Assembly: GCA_963556195.1 (NCBI GenBank)
Contig: OY744519.1
Coordinates: 34,210,301 to 34,274,300, forward strand
Reading direction: 5' to 3'
From: Sepiola atlantica
Taxonomy: Eukaryota > Mollusca > Cephalopoda > Sepiida > Sepiolidae
DNA: 64,000 nt
The position numbers and the translations under genes are program-made. Shown in pieces: positions 41,897 to 52,599 of the stretch (positions are counted from its first letter, which is position 1; every line of letters begins with the position of its first letter). The notes beneath the pieces were generated by a model, which made no database searches, had not been told where the DNA came from, and saw nothing but the letters and a program-made list of their open reading frames with translations.

Positions 41897-42560
41897 GACA
41901 GCCTTGAGGCGACCTCAGAACAGCTGTATAAACAACCGTTCTCTTTTATACCTTACCGTACCTTCGTCACTGTCTTCTGACTTAGGCCCTGGTGATCCTG
42001 ACCCGTTAGCTTGTTCTTCATATTGGTGTCTCGTTCTATCACCGTGCTTCCCCACACAAAGAAGTTGAAGGGAGTTGCGGTTGGGCGAGCTGAGAGGCTA
42101 GATGTCAGGGGAAGTGTGGTCGACAAAGTTCTCTGGCCTGGATCATCCGGCTGATATTACAGGGTGCTGAGTTTTTGCTGTCACACGCACGGTCTACCTG
42201 CAACTACCTAGTCGATCCAGGCTTTCACTACCTCATTCAGAACACAGATGTATCCATCGGTATTCAGCCTAAGGCCCTCAGGAAAGGAATTGGGTGGCAT
42301 GACGTTGCCTTTACTGAACTTCAGCGATGGACAGCAACGTTCTCATGTGTTGTTTTTGTCTGATGTCGCCTCGTAGTCGAATTCTGAATCTTTCAATTCC
42401 TTTCTGACTTTTTCTACCATCCTCATACTGATGCTGAGGAAATCTGAAATCTCCTTGTATATCCTTCCAGCACGGATTCGAAGGAAAACTCTGCGTCTCT
42501 TCCACAAATATTGAGATTCAAAATTGTCCATAAGCAATTCTGAAAAAATAGAATGGAAAT
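41897..42560 (-). pseudogene. Mariner-like transposase remnant A, internal deletion
   Basis: From 42531 on the minus strand: MDNFESQYLWKRRRVFLRIR, AGRIYKEISDFLSISMRMVE, KVRKELKDSEFDYEAT, the helix-turn-helix DNA-binding half. This runs almost directly into MPPNSFPEGLRLNTDGYICV and VVKAWID..VAGRP, from the second half of the catalytic domain. The stretch between, with the first catalytic Asp, is gone. The later QDSAPAH-like region is garbled. Confidence 0.75.
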
Positions 42561-42597
42561 ATATACTTATCGTTCTGTGGATTTCCGCCTTTGGTTG

Positions 42598-43140
42598 TGA
42601 TGACAGCCTTAGAACCAACCACTGGCCTTCGTCACTGTCTCCCGAATATTCTGGTGATCCTGACCCGTTATCTCGCTCTTCATGTTGCAGCTGGATCTGT
42701 TTGTGTCCCGTTTCACCATGCCCCACACAAAGAAATCGAGGAGGTTGCAGTCAGGCGAGCTGAGAGGTCAGATGTCCAGCTGATATGGCAGGTCGTAGTC
42801 TTGCTGTCACATGTACGACCTACATGCAGCTACCTGGTCAATTCAGAGATTTCACTACCTCGTTCCGAATGAGAATGTAGCCATTGGTGTTCAGCATGAC
42901 GCCACCTTCACTGCTAGTGAAGATCATAGCGTCAGATCATGCATTTTTCTATCTGATGTTGCCTCGTAGTAACATCCTGAATTCCTTTCTGACCTTTTCT
43001 ATCATGCCCCTGCTGATGCAGAGGAAATCTAAAATCTGAGTTGTCTTTCCAGTGCGAATTCCAAGGAGAGTTCTTCGTCTCTTCCAGATATGGAGGTTCA
43101 AAATTGTCCATAATCAATTATTCTGGAAAAATAATAGAAA
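42598..43140 (-). pseudogene. Mariner-like transposase remnant B, internal deletion
   Basis: A second copy in tandem and in the same orientation. It starts MDNFEPPYLEETKN at 43111 and follows copy A base for base in outline (GGATCACCAGAATATTCGGG against the copy A counterpart), including the same missing centre. More shifted and shorter than copy A. Confidence 0.7.
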
Positions 43141-43563
43141 TATAGTTCCTGTTTTCATGTATACAATTAGCTGTTTAAAATTGCAAATAAATATTGTCTG
43201 CATTCTGTACAACTGGCTGTTTATCTATAGGTAAACACACTGACTGAATTATAATCAGGGTTAGTGTTAGGGTTGGGTTGTTAAAAATAAAACTTTCTGG
43301 TATGCATATTATCAGTCTCTACACACCCCAGTTTTAAATTTTGATATTTTTGGACACAGTTTTTTAAAACTTTCTTTCTGAAGATTTGCACTTATGGAAA
43401 ATCCAGAGTATATAACTTTATATTATGGTCCGTCAAGTATCTGGATTTCTTTTGACAGCTGAATAAAGACATGGTTACTGGAATTTAACTTTGTACTGAG
43501 AATATATTATATATATATATATATATAGATATATATATATATATTTAAATATTTTCTTTGTAG
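43141..43563. other. AT-rich spacer with (TA)n
   Basis: Contains a (TA)n tract at 43502-43545. No gene. Confidence 0.5.
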
Positions 43564-43739
43564 TGCAAAACTTTATAATGGCATGAAAGAGACAACATTT
43601 ATTAATCATGATGAATTAAGAATTAAAAAGATGAAAGGGCAGCTGACCGGTTTCGTACCTCGCTCAACAGAGCCAAATATCGAGGTATCGTTTAAAAAAT
43701 ATAATAAAGATGCTATGAGAATTATAGCGAGGGAAAGGG
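43564..43739 (+). CDS. Candidate exon, unrecognised
   Basis: Follows a good acceptor TATTTTCTTTGTAG. One base plus the frame AKLYNGMKETTFINHDELRI, KKMKGQLTGFVPRSTEPNIE, VSFKKYNKDAMRIIARERG. Possible donors are GTATCG (43685, phase 0) or GTAAAA (43740, leaves one base). Neither matches the phase of the exon at 45412, so a direct join is not supported. The composition looks like real protein (charged, mixed), but no family is recognised. Confidence 0.35.
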
Positions 43740-43763
43740 GTAAAAAAAAAGAAAAAAGTTCAA

Positions 43764-44560
43764 TCAAATAGAAACAACATTAAGCCCAAGGAGATTGAGA
43801 CCTTCTCTTTGCAAGCAAAGAGAAGGTCTCAAGGACTTAATATAGATTGTTTCTAGGATCTTGAAATGATAGGGAGAGTGCGACTTACTAAGAATGGAGA
43901 ATAAGTCGACAGTGAAATTAGAGGCACAGGTGCGGTTATTTATAAGATGTTCGGCTATCGACGAATTATGAGTATTATGTAAAACGTCCGTTGGTAAATA
44001 ATTTGCATTGCAAATTTTTGTGGGCACGTGTTGTTTGACCAGGATGTCTAATCTTTGTGACGTCATTCCAACATAGTGCATACTGCAACTACATTTAAAT
44101 AAATAAATAATAGAATTATTGTGATGTGGGGGAAGGACATCTTTTCGAATAGAAGTCAAGATCGGTCGGAAGGAAAAAACAGTGTATTCACAGCAAAATA
44201 ACATTGTTGTACAGACAAAGAGATTTGTTTGACGAATCTATTGCTAATGCTACCAAACCAAGGTAGGCGCAGGTAAATAGGGCATCTGTCTACAGAAGCT
44301 GATTTGCTTTTGTAAAAATTTTATATTTTGGTTTTAATGGTAGATTGTACAATGTCTAAAGGATAGCCATTGTTGCAGACGGTCTTAGTGATAAATTTAA
44401 TTTCTTCATCCAGCTTGGTCTTCGAACAAATCATTAAGGCCTATGGATAAGGGTCTTAATAAGATTGAACTTTTGTTTTGTGGGACAAAATGAGTCCTAA
44501 CGAGTGTAAAGACCAGTAAAGGTAGGTTTCCGGTATACTGACGTCAAGAAACCATATATA
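43764..44560 (-). pseudogene. Penelope-like element: RT end and GIY-YIG domain
   Basis: From about 44548 on the minus strand: FLTSVYRKPTFTGLYTR and FCPTKQKFNLIKTL (end of the RT domain), then after breaks FSFRPILTSIRKDVLPPHHN, YLFKCSCSMHYVGMTSQRLD, HVPTKI, SSIAEHLINNRTCASNF and FKILETIYIKSLRPSLC. Y.FKC.C...YVG...QRL is the GIY-YIG endonuclease start and LE...I...P.LC its end. Several stops between the RT and endonuclease parts. Confidence 0.85.
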
Positions 44561-44684
44561 TATATATATTGGTGTAAAATAAAGTTGCAAGCAGGTGGCA
44601 TAAGGTTGTATACATGCGAAATAATATACATAAATAAACGCAAGTAAAGAATATATATATATATATATTTTTTTTTTTCCCAAA
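44561..44684. repeat. Two short (TA)n tracts between Penelope fragments
   Basis: (TA)n at about 44553-44569 and 44651-44669 with about 80 bp between. Confidence 0.8.
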
Positions 44685-45020
44685 TCACCTTGCGGATGAC
44701 CACGAATCGCCGAATAACTGTAGGGAAAATTTCAATTGCCTTTGTCTACAGAGAGTAGGGCGTCTTGAATTAATAATGATAGCTTCCAATATATCTAGAT
44801 GGAAGCGGTGTCGTGCTCTGTGCACAATGGTAAATGTCTCGTCGGAATATAGATCACGACAGATTCTTTTGTCCAAAAGGTGGTCACCTATGGCAGACTC
44901 CTGGGCTTGTGACCGCCCGGCTAACGGGACGGGTTCATGACGACGAATGCATCCGAGCACATGTTGAGCCACTCTCACCGACAATCGCTGAATGGTCTTG
45001 CCTACATATATATATATAAG
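44685..45020 (-). pseudogene. Penelope-like element GIY-YIG fragment
   Basis: Minus strand: YIYVGKTIQRLSVRVAQHVL, AIGDHLLDKRICRDLYSDET, HRARHRFHLDILEAIIINSR and RPTLCRQRQLKFSLQLFG. It is open over its length but truncated at its start, where a (TA)n tract replaces the sequence before YVGKT. A different subfamily from its neighbour at 43764. Confidence 0.85.
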
Positions 45021-45135
45021 TGATGAGAATAAAAATTGTGTAGAATACAATATCTATTAAATCATCAATTGTTCAAAACACGGGATTTATATAAGAAAAT
45101 TTTCAAAGATGTGATCCTATCGTCAGAGGAGATTT
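45021..45135 (-). mobile_element. Truncated relative of family A hammerhead repeat
   Basis: Minus strand shows TCCT, CTGACGA (45126-45120), a short stem and GAAA (45104-45101), then ATTTTC instead of the stem III and AGGA seen at 320-364 and 18539-18586. The start (GATGAGAATAAAA, ATCATCAA) matches the arms at 18417-18500. Confidence 0.5.
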
Positions 45136-45411
45136 GACAAATAAGTTAGTAAAATAAAATTTACCATAATGTCAACATTTGAAAAGGTATGAAAATATAA
45201 AAAGAATATAAGAGAGTGTAGAGAATTAAGGCAAAAATTCACTGTTGAAGATGCATAAAGAGTTTGTAAGATCAGATTCGAAGATTCTGGAATATGGTAA
45301 AATCCGGGTCCTGTGATAGGAATGAGTTTAGGCAGCCAGAATTGTAGAGGAAACCGATTCTTAGAGGTAAGGGTAAAACAGATTCTATAGGAAAATGAAA
45401 TCCGTTTGCAG

Positions 45412-45559
45412 TAATAGAGAGAAGGCTCTAGAACAATGGCGCGAAAAAATCCATCCTGATAGAAATTGCGACAATTTGGAGCAGTTAAAAAAAACTTGCG
45501 TATCGAAAGCCATCATTAAAAATTCTTCCTGGGCAGTTTTAGAATTACTCAAGTCAAGA
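45412..45559 (+). CDS. Probable exon of an unrecognised gene
   Basis: Acceptor CCGTTTGCAG (45411), one base, then NREKALEQWREKIHPDRNCD, NLEQLKKTCVSKAIIKNSSW, AVLELLKSR, ending phase 0 at donor GTAGGT (45560). It is compatible with the exon at 50189, which starts in phase 0. Helical, charged sequence with Trp and Cys; no family is recognised. It could be one of several exons of a small nuclear or structural protein, but that is a guess. Confidence 0.5.
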
Positions 45560-45609
45560 GTAGGTTGTAATTTTTCTCACTATATATAATGAAATATAGG
45601 CATTTAGAA

Positions 45610-46050
45610 ACATTGTTTGGTATATTTGAATTAAAACAGAAATTTAAGAAGCTAAATTGCAATGTGTTTTTTTCTTTAAAATAAATTATTTATTTTCCTT
45701 ATGTACGCACTTTCAACTCAGAAGTCTTTCTCAAGTATAGACATTTTTCGTTTTGTTAATCATTTTTTCCTGTTGAGGATATAAAAATCTCTCGTTCATA
45801 ATGGTTGGTCTGAACGTCTGTGTGCTACACGTGAGACAGACTTATGAACAACTGAATGGACTACTAACCACGAGAGATTTTTATATCTCCAAATGATTAA
45901 TAAAAAAAAATGTCTATACTTCAGAAAGACTTATCCGAGTCGAAAGCTCATACATGTCTTTAAGGTAAATAAATAATTTATTTTAAAGAAAAAAATAAAA
46001 AATAAAAATAACATTGTTATTTGGCTTCCTAAATTTCTATATTGTAATTA
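45610..46050. mobile_element. Foldback element, ~440 bp
   Basis: Left arm about 45672-45800 and right arm about 45868-45995 are reverse complements (ATATAAAAATCTCTCG against CGAGAGATTTTTATAT; TTTAAAATAAATTATTTATT against its partner). The right arm has GACT-TATCCG-AGTC followed by GAAA, again a stem II plus GAAA, but the CUGANGA part is not intact. (TA)n follows at 46050. Confidence 0.75.
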
Positions 46051-46068
46051 ATATATATATATATATAT

Positions 46069-46304
46069 AGTCTCGGAAGTTTCTCAACCATTAAAACTAA
46101 AGAAAAATTTTAAAAATTAAAAAAAAAACCTTAAGTCCCAAGTCGTTCAGTGGAAAAATCACTCATGTAAGTCAATTTAGTTTTTACAGTTATTATATTA
46201 GTTTGCTTCTAACATTATTTAAGGGATCATCAGTTGTTTACCATGAAAAACTGTTTCGGGAATTTATATAAATATATAATATATTTATATAAATATATAT
46301 AAAA

Positions 46305-46359
<55 letters not shown>

Positions 46360-46582
46360 TTGGAAGTTTTTCAACCTTTAAAACTACATGAGAGAAAAAC
46401 AAAAACAAAATAAAAAACCCTTTTAGTCCCAAGTCCTCCGTTGGAATATTCCTTTGCTTGTAAGTGAATTAATTTATTGTAATCACTGTATTAGTTAGCT
46501 TTCAAGAATTACACTAGACTTAATATTTTTGTAGAGATCATCAGTTGTTTACCATGAAAAACTGTTTTGGGGATTTAAAAAC
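46069..46582 (+). repeat. Two tandem copies of a (TA)n-led repeat
   Basis: Units at 46069-46262 and 46356-46582 share GGAAGTTT.TCAACC, AGTCCCAAGTC and GATCATCAGTTGTTTACCAT. Each is preceded by (TA)n (46050-46069 and 46309-46356). Confidence 0.8.
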
Positions 46583-46803
46583 AAAACAGTATTTTATCTC
46601 ATGGTTCCCAGTGTTCATCAAACACCACCTCCCTTAAAAGACAAGAAAAAAAAAACGTTCCGGATATCAGATCTATTTTTTTTGCTAACCTATTTTCTTA
46701 TAAAAAATGTTCACCTTACCTGTGTTGCAATGGAACATTTTTCAATGAAGATTTACACTATTTGATAGAAATTTTATATCCAAGTTTGCATAATTATTTT
46801 ATT

Positions 46804-47409
46804 TCTCTATAAAGTTAAATAAATATATATGTTTATATGCTTGTATGTACAGTATTCACTCCTAAACTAATTAACTGATCATTATGAATTTTGAAACACA
46901 CCTTCTAGGCATAAAGGGTTATAATGTGAGCTATATTCAGTTTAATTTCGTTTTATGCAAAGATCTCCGTGAAAATTCAAATACCTCCGACTTTTGTGAA
47001 AATTAAATAGCTATTAGAAATCAATTAATATTCCCAAAATTTTTGTTTCTCCAGAGTGCTTTCAAGTGTTTTAAGAGGCATAATATAGACACAACGTCCC
47101 ATTTGAAGATTAAAATATTTCAGATTTGCATTGAATTTGATCAATAGTCATTAGACACCAATTAAGCAAGATTCCCTTGATTTTAATTTCTTCTTAAGAC
47201 CCCTTAAGCTTAAGTCTTAAATTTTAGACATTTTCTAGAATCAAAATGATGTAATAGATTTTGATCAAAATTGGAATAAGGATTCTAGACATGAGGATTA
47301 GTAGCATTATATGTGTATTTTGATCTTCATAATGGGACATAAAAGTGGTGCAAAACGTTTTTGCTTGGGGAAGTAATTTTATCCATCCTTGGGACGGGTA
47401 TTCTTCTAG
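46804..47409 (+). mobile_element. Helitron-like non-autonomous element
   Basis: Begins TCTCTATAAAG with ATGTTTATATGCTTGTATG, followed by AACTAATTAACTGATCATTA and TTTGAAACACACCTTCT, the text common at Helitron 5' regions in invertebrates (recognition). It ends GGGACGGGTATTCTTCTAG followed by T, the CTRR-T end with a GC-rich stretch just before it. No frame. Confidence 0.4.
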
Positions 47410-48840
47410 TTATGTTTTTACAATTTGTGCAGTCAATTTGCCAAGCATAGTATTTAGAATAAATACCAAAAATTTTATATGTGGAAAATCGTGCATACAA
47501 GAACTTGGATCATCGCCATCTTAATATAGATTTTTTTCTCATTTATTCAACAAAATAATACAGGAAAAAAACGTGTATTCAGATTTTTGTCACAAGATGT
47601 AAGCTGTACACGAAAATTGAAAAGTTAAGAAAATCGAGAATCAAAGAATAGTTGGTCTTTCCAAAGATAAAACACAACAAAAATCAAAGTTTGAAAAATT
47701 CCCATGAACGTTTCTGTGTAGCTTACTTACCATAAATATATTTTCAGACTAAATATATATATGCTTATATTTGGAAATATCATTAAGTCAAAAGCAATTT
47801 TTAAATGGAATTAACATCAAAACAAAATGAAAAGGAATAAATAAAAATAAGGTTTATCCTTCAAACGTTTATTTGTAATATTTTTTTTTTTAAATGGTTT
47901 CACTGTACTTAAAAATGTCTGATATTTTCATGTTCAGTGACAACATTTACATGTTTGAGACTTAAAAAAAATGAAAATAGAATTAAACAGAAAGAAATAA
48001 AACGCGACAACTGAAAGTAGTAAAACAGTCGTTTGAAATTAATTTTAATAAAAAAGCAAGCAGAATTCATTTTTAAATAAATGGCTAACATTTAAACATT
48101 CAAAGTCACTTAATTTGAAAAGTATTTTTAAACACTTAAACAAAGTAAAATTAAACTGCAATTAAAAAAAGTTATTTCTAAGATTTTGTTTTAAAAAATC
48201 ATGTGAACGCAGTCTTACACTAAGATAAAAAATTGGCTGAGATTTGAAATTATTAATTGATTTTTAGTTCAAAATTATTTTTAAAATGAAAAAAAAAAAA
48301 CCAAAAAAAAAAACAGAATTGAACAGATAAAAAATGGCTGACATTCTAAAATACAGTGAAGTCATTTCTATTTTGAATAAAAAACAATTGAAATGCAATT
48401 GAAAAAAAGTACATTTTAATGTAGAGTGAAGTCTTTTTGATTAAAAAAGAAATCGAATTTTCCAAATCATAACAAACATCTAACAGTGAAAAGGAATAAA
48501 ATCACACATTGGCAACTCACTTCGAAATAATTATGTAAAATAGTTGAAGCATGACACTTAAGGCAGTGTTGGTCAGGCGGGGGTGGGTGGGGATAGGATA
48601 AGAAAACATGTCTGTCAGGCACTTTAGTGAAGGCTGTCTTTATTCTCATTATATAAACAGCTGAGGAGAAGGAGGAGGAAGAAAAGTAGAGCAAGAATCG
48701 ATATATCTACCAGCAGGACTACCCGGGTCCTAATTTCTGTAAATTAGAGGAAAAAATGATAGTAAAAGTAAACAATCCGCTTAATATTTTAATTTGAAAT
48801 ATTTAAGTTCATTTTGGGACATATTCAAAGTAAAAATACT
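47410..48840. other. AT-rich intergenic, no gene seen
   Basis: 47900-48460 has loose self-similarity (AAAATGGCTRACATT twice, AAACTGCAATTAAAAAAAGT and AAATGCAATTGAAAAAAAGT). Nothing else. Confidence 0.4.
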
Positions 48841-48844
48841 TATG

Positions 48845-48914
48845 CCCGAGGTGACGGTTGAACATACAACCTATCTTTAAGTACAATGCGCTAACCAAGT
48901 GACCCACCTAAGCG
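48845..48914 (-). ncRNA. tRNA-like SINE head
   Basis: Minus strand: GCTTAGGTGGGTCACTTGGT with an A-box-like TCACTTGGTTAGCGC, then ATGTTCAACCGTCA in the B-box position and GGGC at the 3' end. 70 nt. The B-box has lost its CGA, so not a working tRNA. Confidence 0.4.
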
Positions 48915-49891
48915 TTTACAAAATGGTGACGTTATCAAATAAATAAACCAGACTCTTTCCCCCCCCCTCTCTACAAGCAAATGTAAGTCAGTTGTTTATC
49001 AAAATGGAAGAGAAGGGAGAGTAATAGCCAATAAAATGGTGAATAGCGAAAAATGTGTCTTATTAAATTTTTTCCCCGGGTGTTCATGAGGACAGTGGGA
49101 GTAGATGTGACTAATGGAGTAAAAACTCCTCTGCCTACCTTTATGTATAATCAAAATATTGATCAGGATTAAATATTAAATTGATGAAAATAAGTTTTTG
49201 TTTTTAACACGGACCAATATTTGGCATAAAAGACTAACAAAACAGATGTGATTATCTGGCTTGTAGTAGAAAAAGAAAAAGAAAAAGCTATTAATCACAA
49301 AAGTATGGAGGAAAAATCATTGTATGTAATATATTTTCTACTTGATTCTCTCTTTCAAAGAATATAGGAAGTTTTGACCAAGTATTTTTTGAAGATGATC
49401 ACGTTTTGCCCATTACATGAAATAGGTAAAAATAAAATAGAAAATTGAATTAAAAATACGAGATTAAGCTAGTTTATTTACTGTACAATCTAAAAGTGTC
49501 CATTTTAACTTATTTTTAAAGATTAATTAAATTTATTTAAAATTTTTTTTTTTAAATGATTGACCTTTGTATAAGGTCAATCATTTTTTTTTTTCAGACT
49601 AAAATCAATATTTTATGGATAAAATGTAAGTAAAGTGAAAAAGGATTAGAGAAATTACAATCATTTAAAGAGAATTTTAAACTGAAAATTATTTGATAAA
49701 GAATTTCAACAGTTGATCAAAATGTCCGTCTACCTTTTCTGGAAAATAGTATTTCATGTGCAATGGTTAGCGATATCATTAGAGGAACCAGTCTGAAGAA
49801 ATGTGATTTTGAATCGTGCTAGATTATATTGGGTTGGCAATTAGGTTCCGTCGTTGTTTTTCACATTTTGGAATCTAAGTTTATTTTTTTT
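48915..49891. other. AT-rich sequence, no gene seen
   Basis: A hairpin ATGATTGACCTTTGTATAAG / GGTCAATCAT at about 49556-49587. No coding motif. Confidence 0.4.
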
Positions 49892-50147
49892 AGAATTCTA
49901 TTATGTAATTTATTTTGTTTTTTAGAATTTTATTATGTAATTTATTTTGTTTTTTAGAATTTTATTATGTAATTTATTTTGTTTTTTAGAATTTTATTAT
50001 GTAATTTATTTTGTCTTTTAGAATTTTATTATGTAATTTATTTTGTCTTTTAGAATTTTATTATGTAATTTATTTTGTTTTTTAGAATTTTATTATGTAA
50101 TTTATTTTGTTTTTTAGAATTTTATTATGTAATTTATTTTGTTTTTT
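49892..50147 (+). repeat. 32-bp minisatellite, 8 units
   Basis: Units of AGAATTTTATTATGTAATTT plus ATTTTGTTTTTT start at 49892, 49924, 49956, 49988, 50020, 50052, 50084 and 50116. It ends 42 bp before an exon acceptor and is T-rich throughout. Confidence 0.97.
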
Positions 50148-50188
50148 TAGTTTGTTCTCGTGTTAAGTTAATTTCTGTTTATTTTCAG

Positions 50189-50320
50189 ATCATTCAAATG
50201 AGATGTCAAGAAAAATGGACATTCGATACATTTCTATCCTTTTTGCTTTCTACCAAACAAGATATTGAAAATCTTGTGTTTGGAACAAATTGTAAACAAC
50301 AATGGAGAATACATTATTAA
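50189..50320 (+). CDS. Probable terminal exon of an unrecognised gene
   Basis: Acceptor TCTGTTTATTTTCAG, phase 0, reading IIQMRCQEKWTFDTFLSFLL, STKQDIENLVFGTNCKQQWR, IHY and TAA. AATAAA follows at 50357-50362. The frame joins without a shift to the exon at 45412-45559, giving a C-terminus of at least 92 residues. No known family. Confidence 0.5.
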   Translation: MIQMRCQEKWTFDTFLSFLLSTKQDIENLVFGTNCKQQWRIHY

Positions 50321-50356
50321 TTCATTAGTTATTTTTAATTAAATCTTTTAAATTTA

Positions 50357-50362
50357 AATAAA
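50357..50362 (+). terminator. Polyadenylation signal
   Basis: AATAAA 37 bp after the stop of the preceding candidate exon. Confidence 0.5.
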
Positions 50363-51559
50363 AACAAAAAAAGGTTGAAAACCCAATATATACCTGTACC
50401 TATGTAACGAAGTTGGGTAAAGGTTTGCTTTAGGATCTATACATTGCTAAAAAACTTAAAATTCAACATGGCGGCATTAACATTTACATGGTAAAAAATT
50501 ATTATGCCCCCCCCCCCCCAATAAATAATGTAATTGTTTTTCCTTTTAGCAAGAAAATTATTAACCAAACTACTAACCCTAAGTCCAATGTGGCAATACG
50601 CCATCCCAAACTCAGGATTAGTTTAATTGAGGGCACCAATTGTATCGATCCCACATCCCGTTTTGCAGCGGCATCATGGACTTTTATCAAGTTAATGTTA
50701 ATGTCACCATGTCAGATTTTTGGCTTTCGGCAATATAGAGTTTAAGACCCTAAAATAAACGTTTACCTAAAGTTGTTGTTTCTGTCTATTGTTTCACAAA
50801 ATCCTCTTTGGATTGTGGAGATTGACCCCCCCCCCCCATAACCATATAAACACTACATTACCCAGGGTATTTTGATAAGTATATTTCATTTTGATTCAAG
50901 GGAGCACAACATTATCATGAAGTCTGTATTCACACCTGACATCAATTACTTTGTAATTTAAAAATTATAGAAACTAAAAGATGCATTGACATATTCATAA
51001 GGGGTTCAGAACTTGGAGCCAAAGTGCACCGAGGTCCTCATATATTTTAGGGAAATACTGGGTATGCCTCGAAGGTGTTAAAGACTACATTTACCAAAAT
51101 TTATTTCAATTGATGTCATTTTACTTACAGCCTCTTTCACTCCATCATTACTGAATACACCCTTGGCCCCACCCTAAAAATTGAATTGTTAAAATGTAAA
51201 ATATAATAAAAAAAAAAATGAATAGTATATTAATATTATGAGCTGAGTGCAAAAAAAATAAGGTTTCTGGGATTAGACCCAGGCAACACCAGATCTCCTT
51301 GCTAGTAATCAACACAATTAAATAATGTAAATTTTATTTGGATTATTTATTTTTCCACTTCTATAAAGAAACAAATCTTTAATTATGTTTAAAATACATA
51401 TTGTCCATAAAGTCTGAATACATAGGTAAAAAAAAGAAAAAAGAAATCAGTTGAGTTTTACTTGCTGCCAATTGCAATAACGCCAGGTGGGGAAAAACAG
51501 CTCTCAAGGGGGCATTCTGATTAGGTGCAAAAATAGCTTAGAAATGTATCCATCAGTAT
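50363..51559. other. Intergenic, no gene seen
   Basis: Two poly-C runs (50508, 50827). GACCCAGGCAACACCAGATC followed by TCCTTGCTAG and T near 51273-51302 resembles a Helitron 3' end. Confidence 0.4.
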
Positions 51560-51800
51560 TCCCTGACAGGAGCGCCTCAGGCGATTTTTAATAAATCAAT
51601 TCACACTTGCAAGGAGGAGGTAAGGCCTGAGAGAGTGCACTTTCTAGAAGCGAGTCAAGCAATACTTAATTCCAACAAAGAAGCATTGGATGGTTCAAGT
51701 CAGCCCTTAAATGCCGAACTAGCCTCTAGGTTGTAAAACAACTGACTAATATTCAATTATCCTTTGTGTCCAGACACCCAGTACATCTACAGAGACGCAC
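51560..51800 (+). mobile_element. Dispersed repeat, family of 40886-41230
   Basis: GAGCGCCTCAGGCGATTTTT and GAGGAGGTAAGGCCTGAGAG are shared with 40886-41230 and with the tandem at 29188-29496. Confidence 0.5.
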
Positions 51801-52009
51801 TATTCATAGGATGTTGACATTGTATTTGATAAAAAGCTGCCAGTTATCAATTCTTTTATATAACAGGGGCACAAAAAAAAGTGTTTTATTTTAAAGAGAA
51901 AAGAAAAACAAGTTTGTAATTAAAATAATTTTTTTTTGTTAATGTCCGTATATCGAACTGTTATGTCTGACCGATGATTTCCAAAAATGTTACCATGCTT
52001 ATTTTCATG

Positions 52010-52430
52010 TCCATATTTATATATGTGCATGTCTGCCTTTGAAATATTGGCTTTGTTGAATCTGCACAGAAGGAAATGCATCAGTCATTCTCATTATTGA
52101 AAGGATTCGCAGACAGTTATCCTCATTGCAGTTGTTGTATATACACAACATTTCAGCCATTGTACTCTGATCTTCTTCTGGTGCATTATTGTCATAGTCG
52201 GTAACCATGGTGAGGCTAATAGTCGGCATCATGTGAATAACAGAAGGCCAGAGAGTATAATGTCGAAACCACAATAAGGATAACAGTCTGAATCATGTAG
52301 ATAATATAAATAAGACCACTTCATCTTCGAAATATCATAAATAATAAATCTTGTTGTAAACATGCACTCGGCAGCTGCATGTTTAGTGGGTTGCAATACA
52401 TGTGAATAACAGACTTGTTGCAAGTGAGAA
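52010..52430 (-). repeat. Dispersed repeat with AGAAGAAGATC...GAAATGTTG
   Basis: Minus strand near 52155 reads CCAGAAGAAGATCAGAGTAC and GGCTGAAATGTTGTGTATAT, the same layout as other repeat ends in this window. Two further blocks (GTGAATAACAG twice) suggest an internal duplication. Confidence 0.35.
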
Positions 52431-52599
52431 ATGTTAAGCTAAGGAAGAAACGAGGCCACACAAGAAATTGGAAATGTGTCTGATCTGGAGTTTTTGACCA
52501 CCCAGAATTTGAGTTCTCCTTGAAAAAAGTTAGTGTCTCTTTAAACAGGAGCTCATGCTGAGAAATGAAACCAAAGAAAAGTAATGGTACTACAGATAC

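Noticed and set aside
42175..42872. Plus-strand open frames across the mariner remnants
   Set aside because: The minus strand reads as transposase; the plus frames are shadows.
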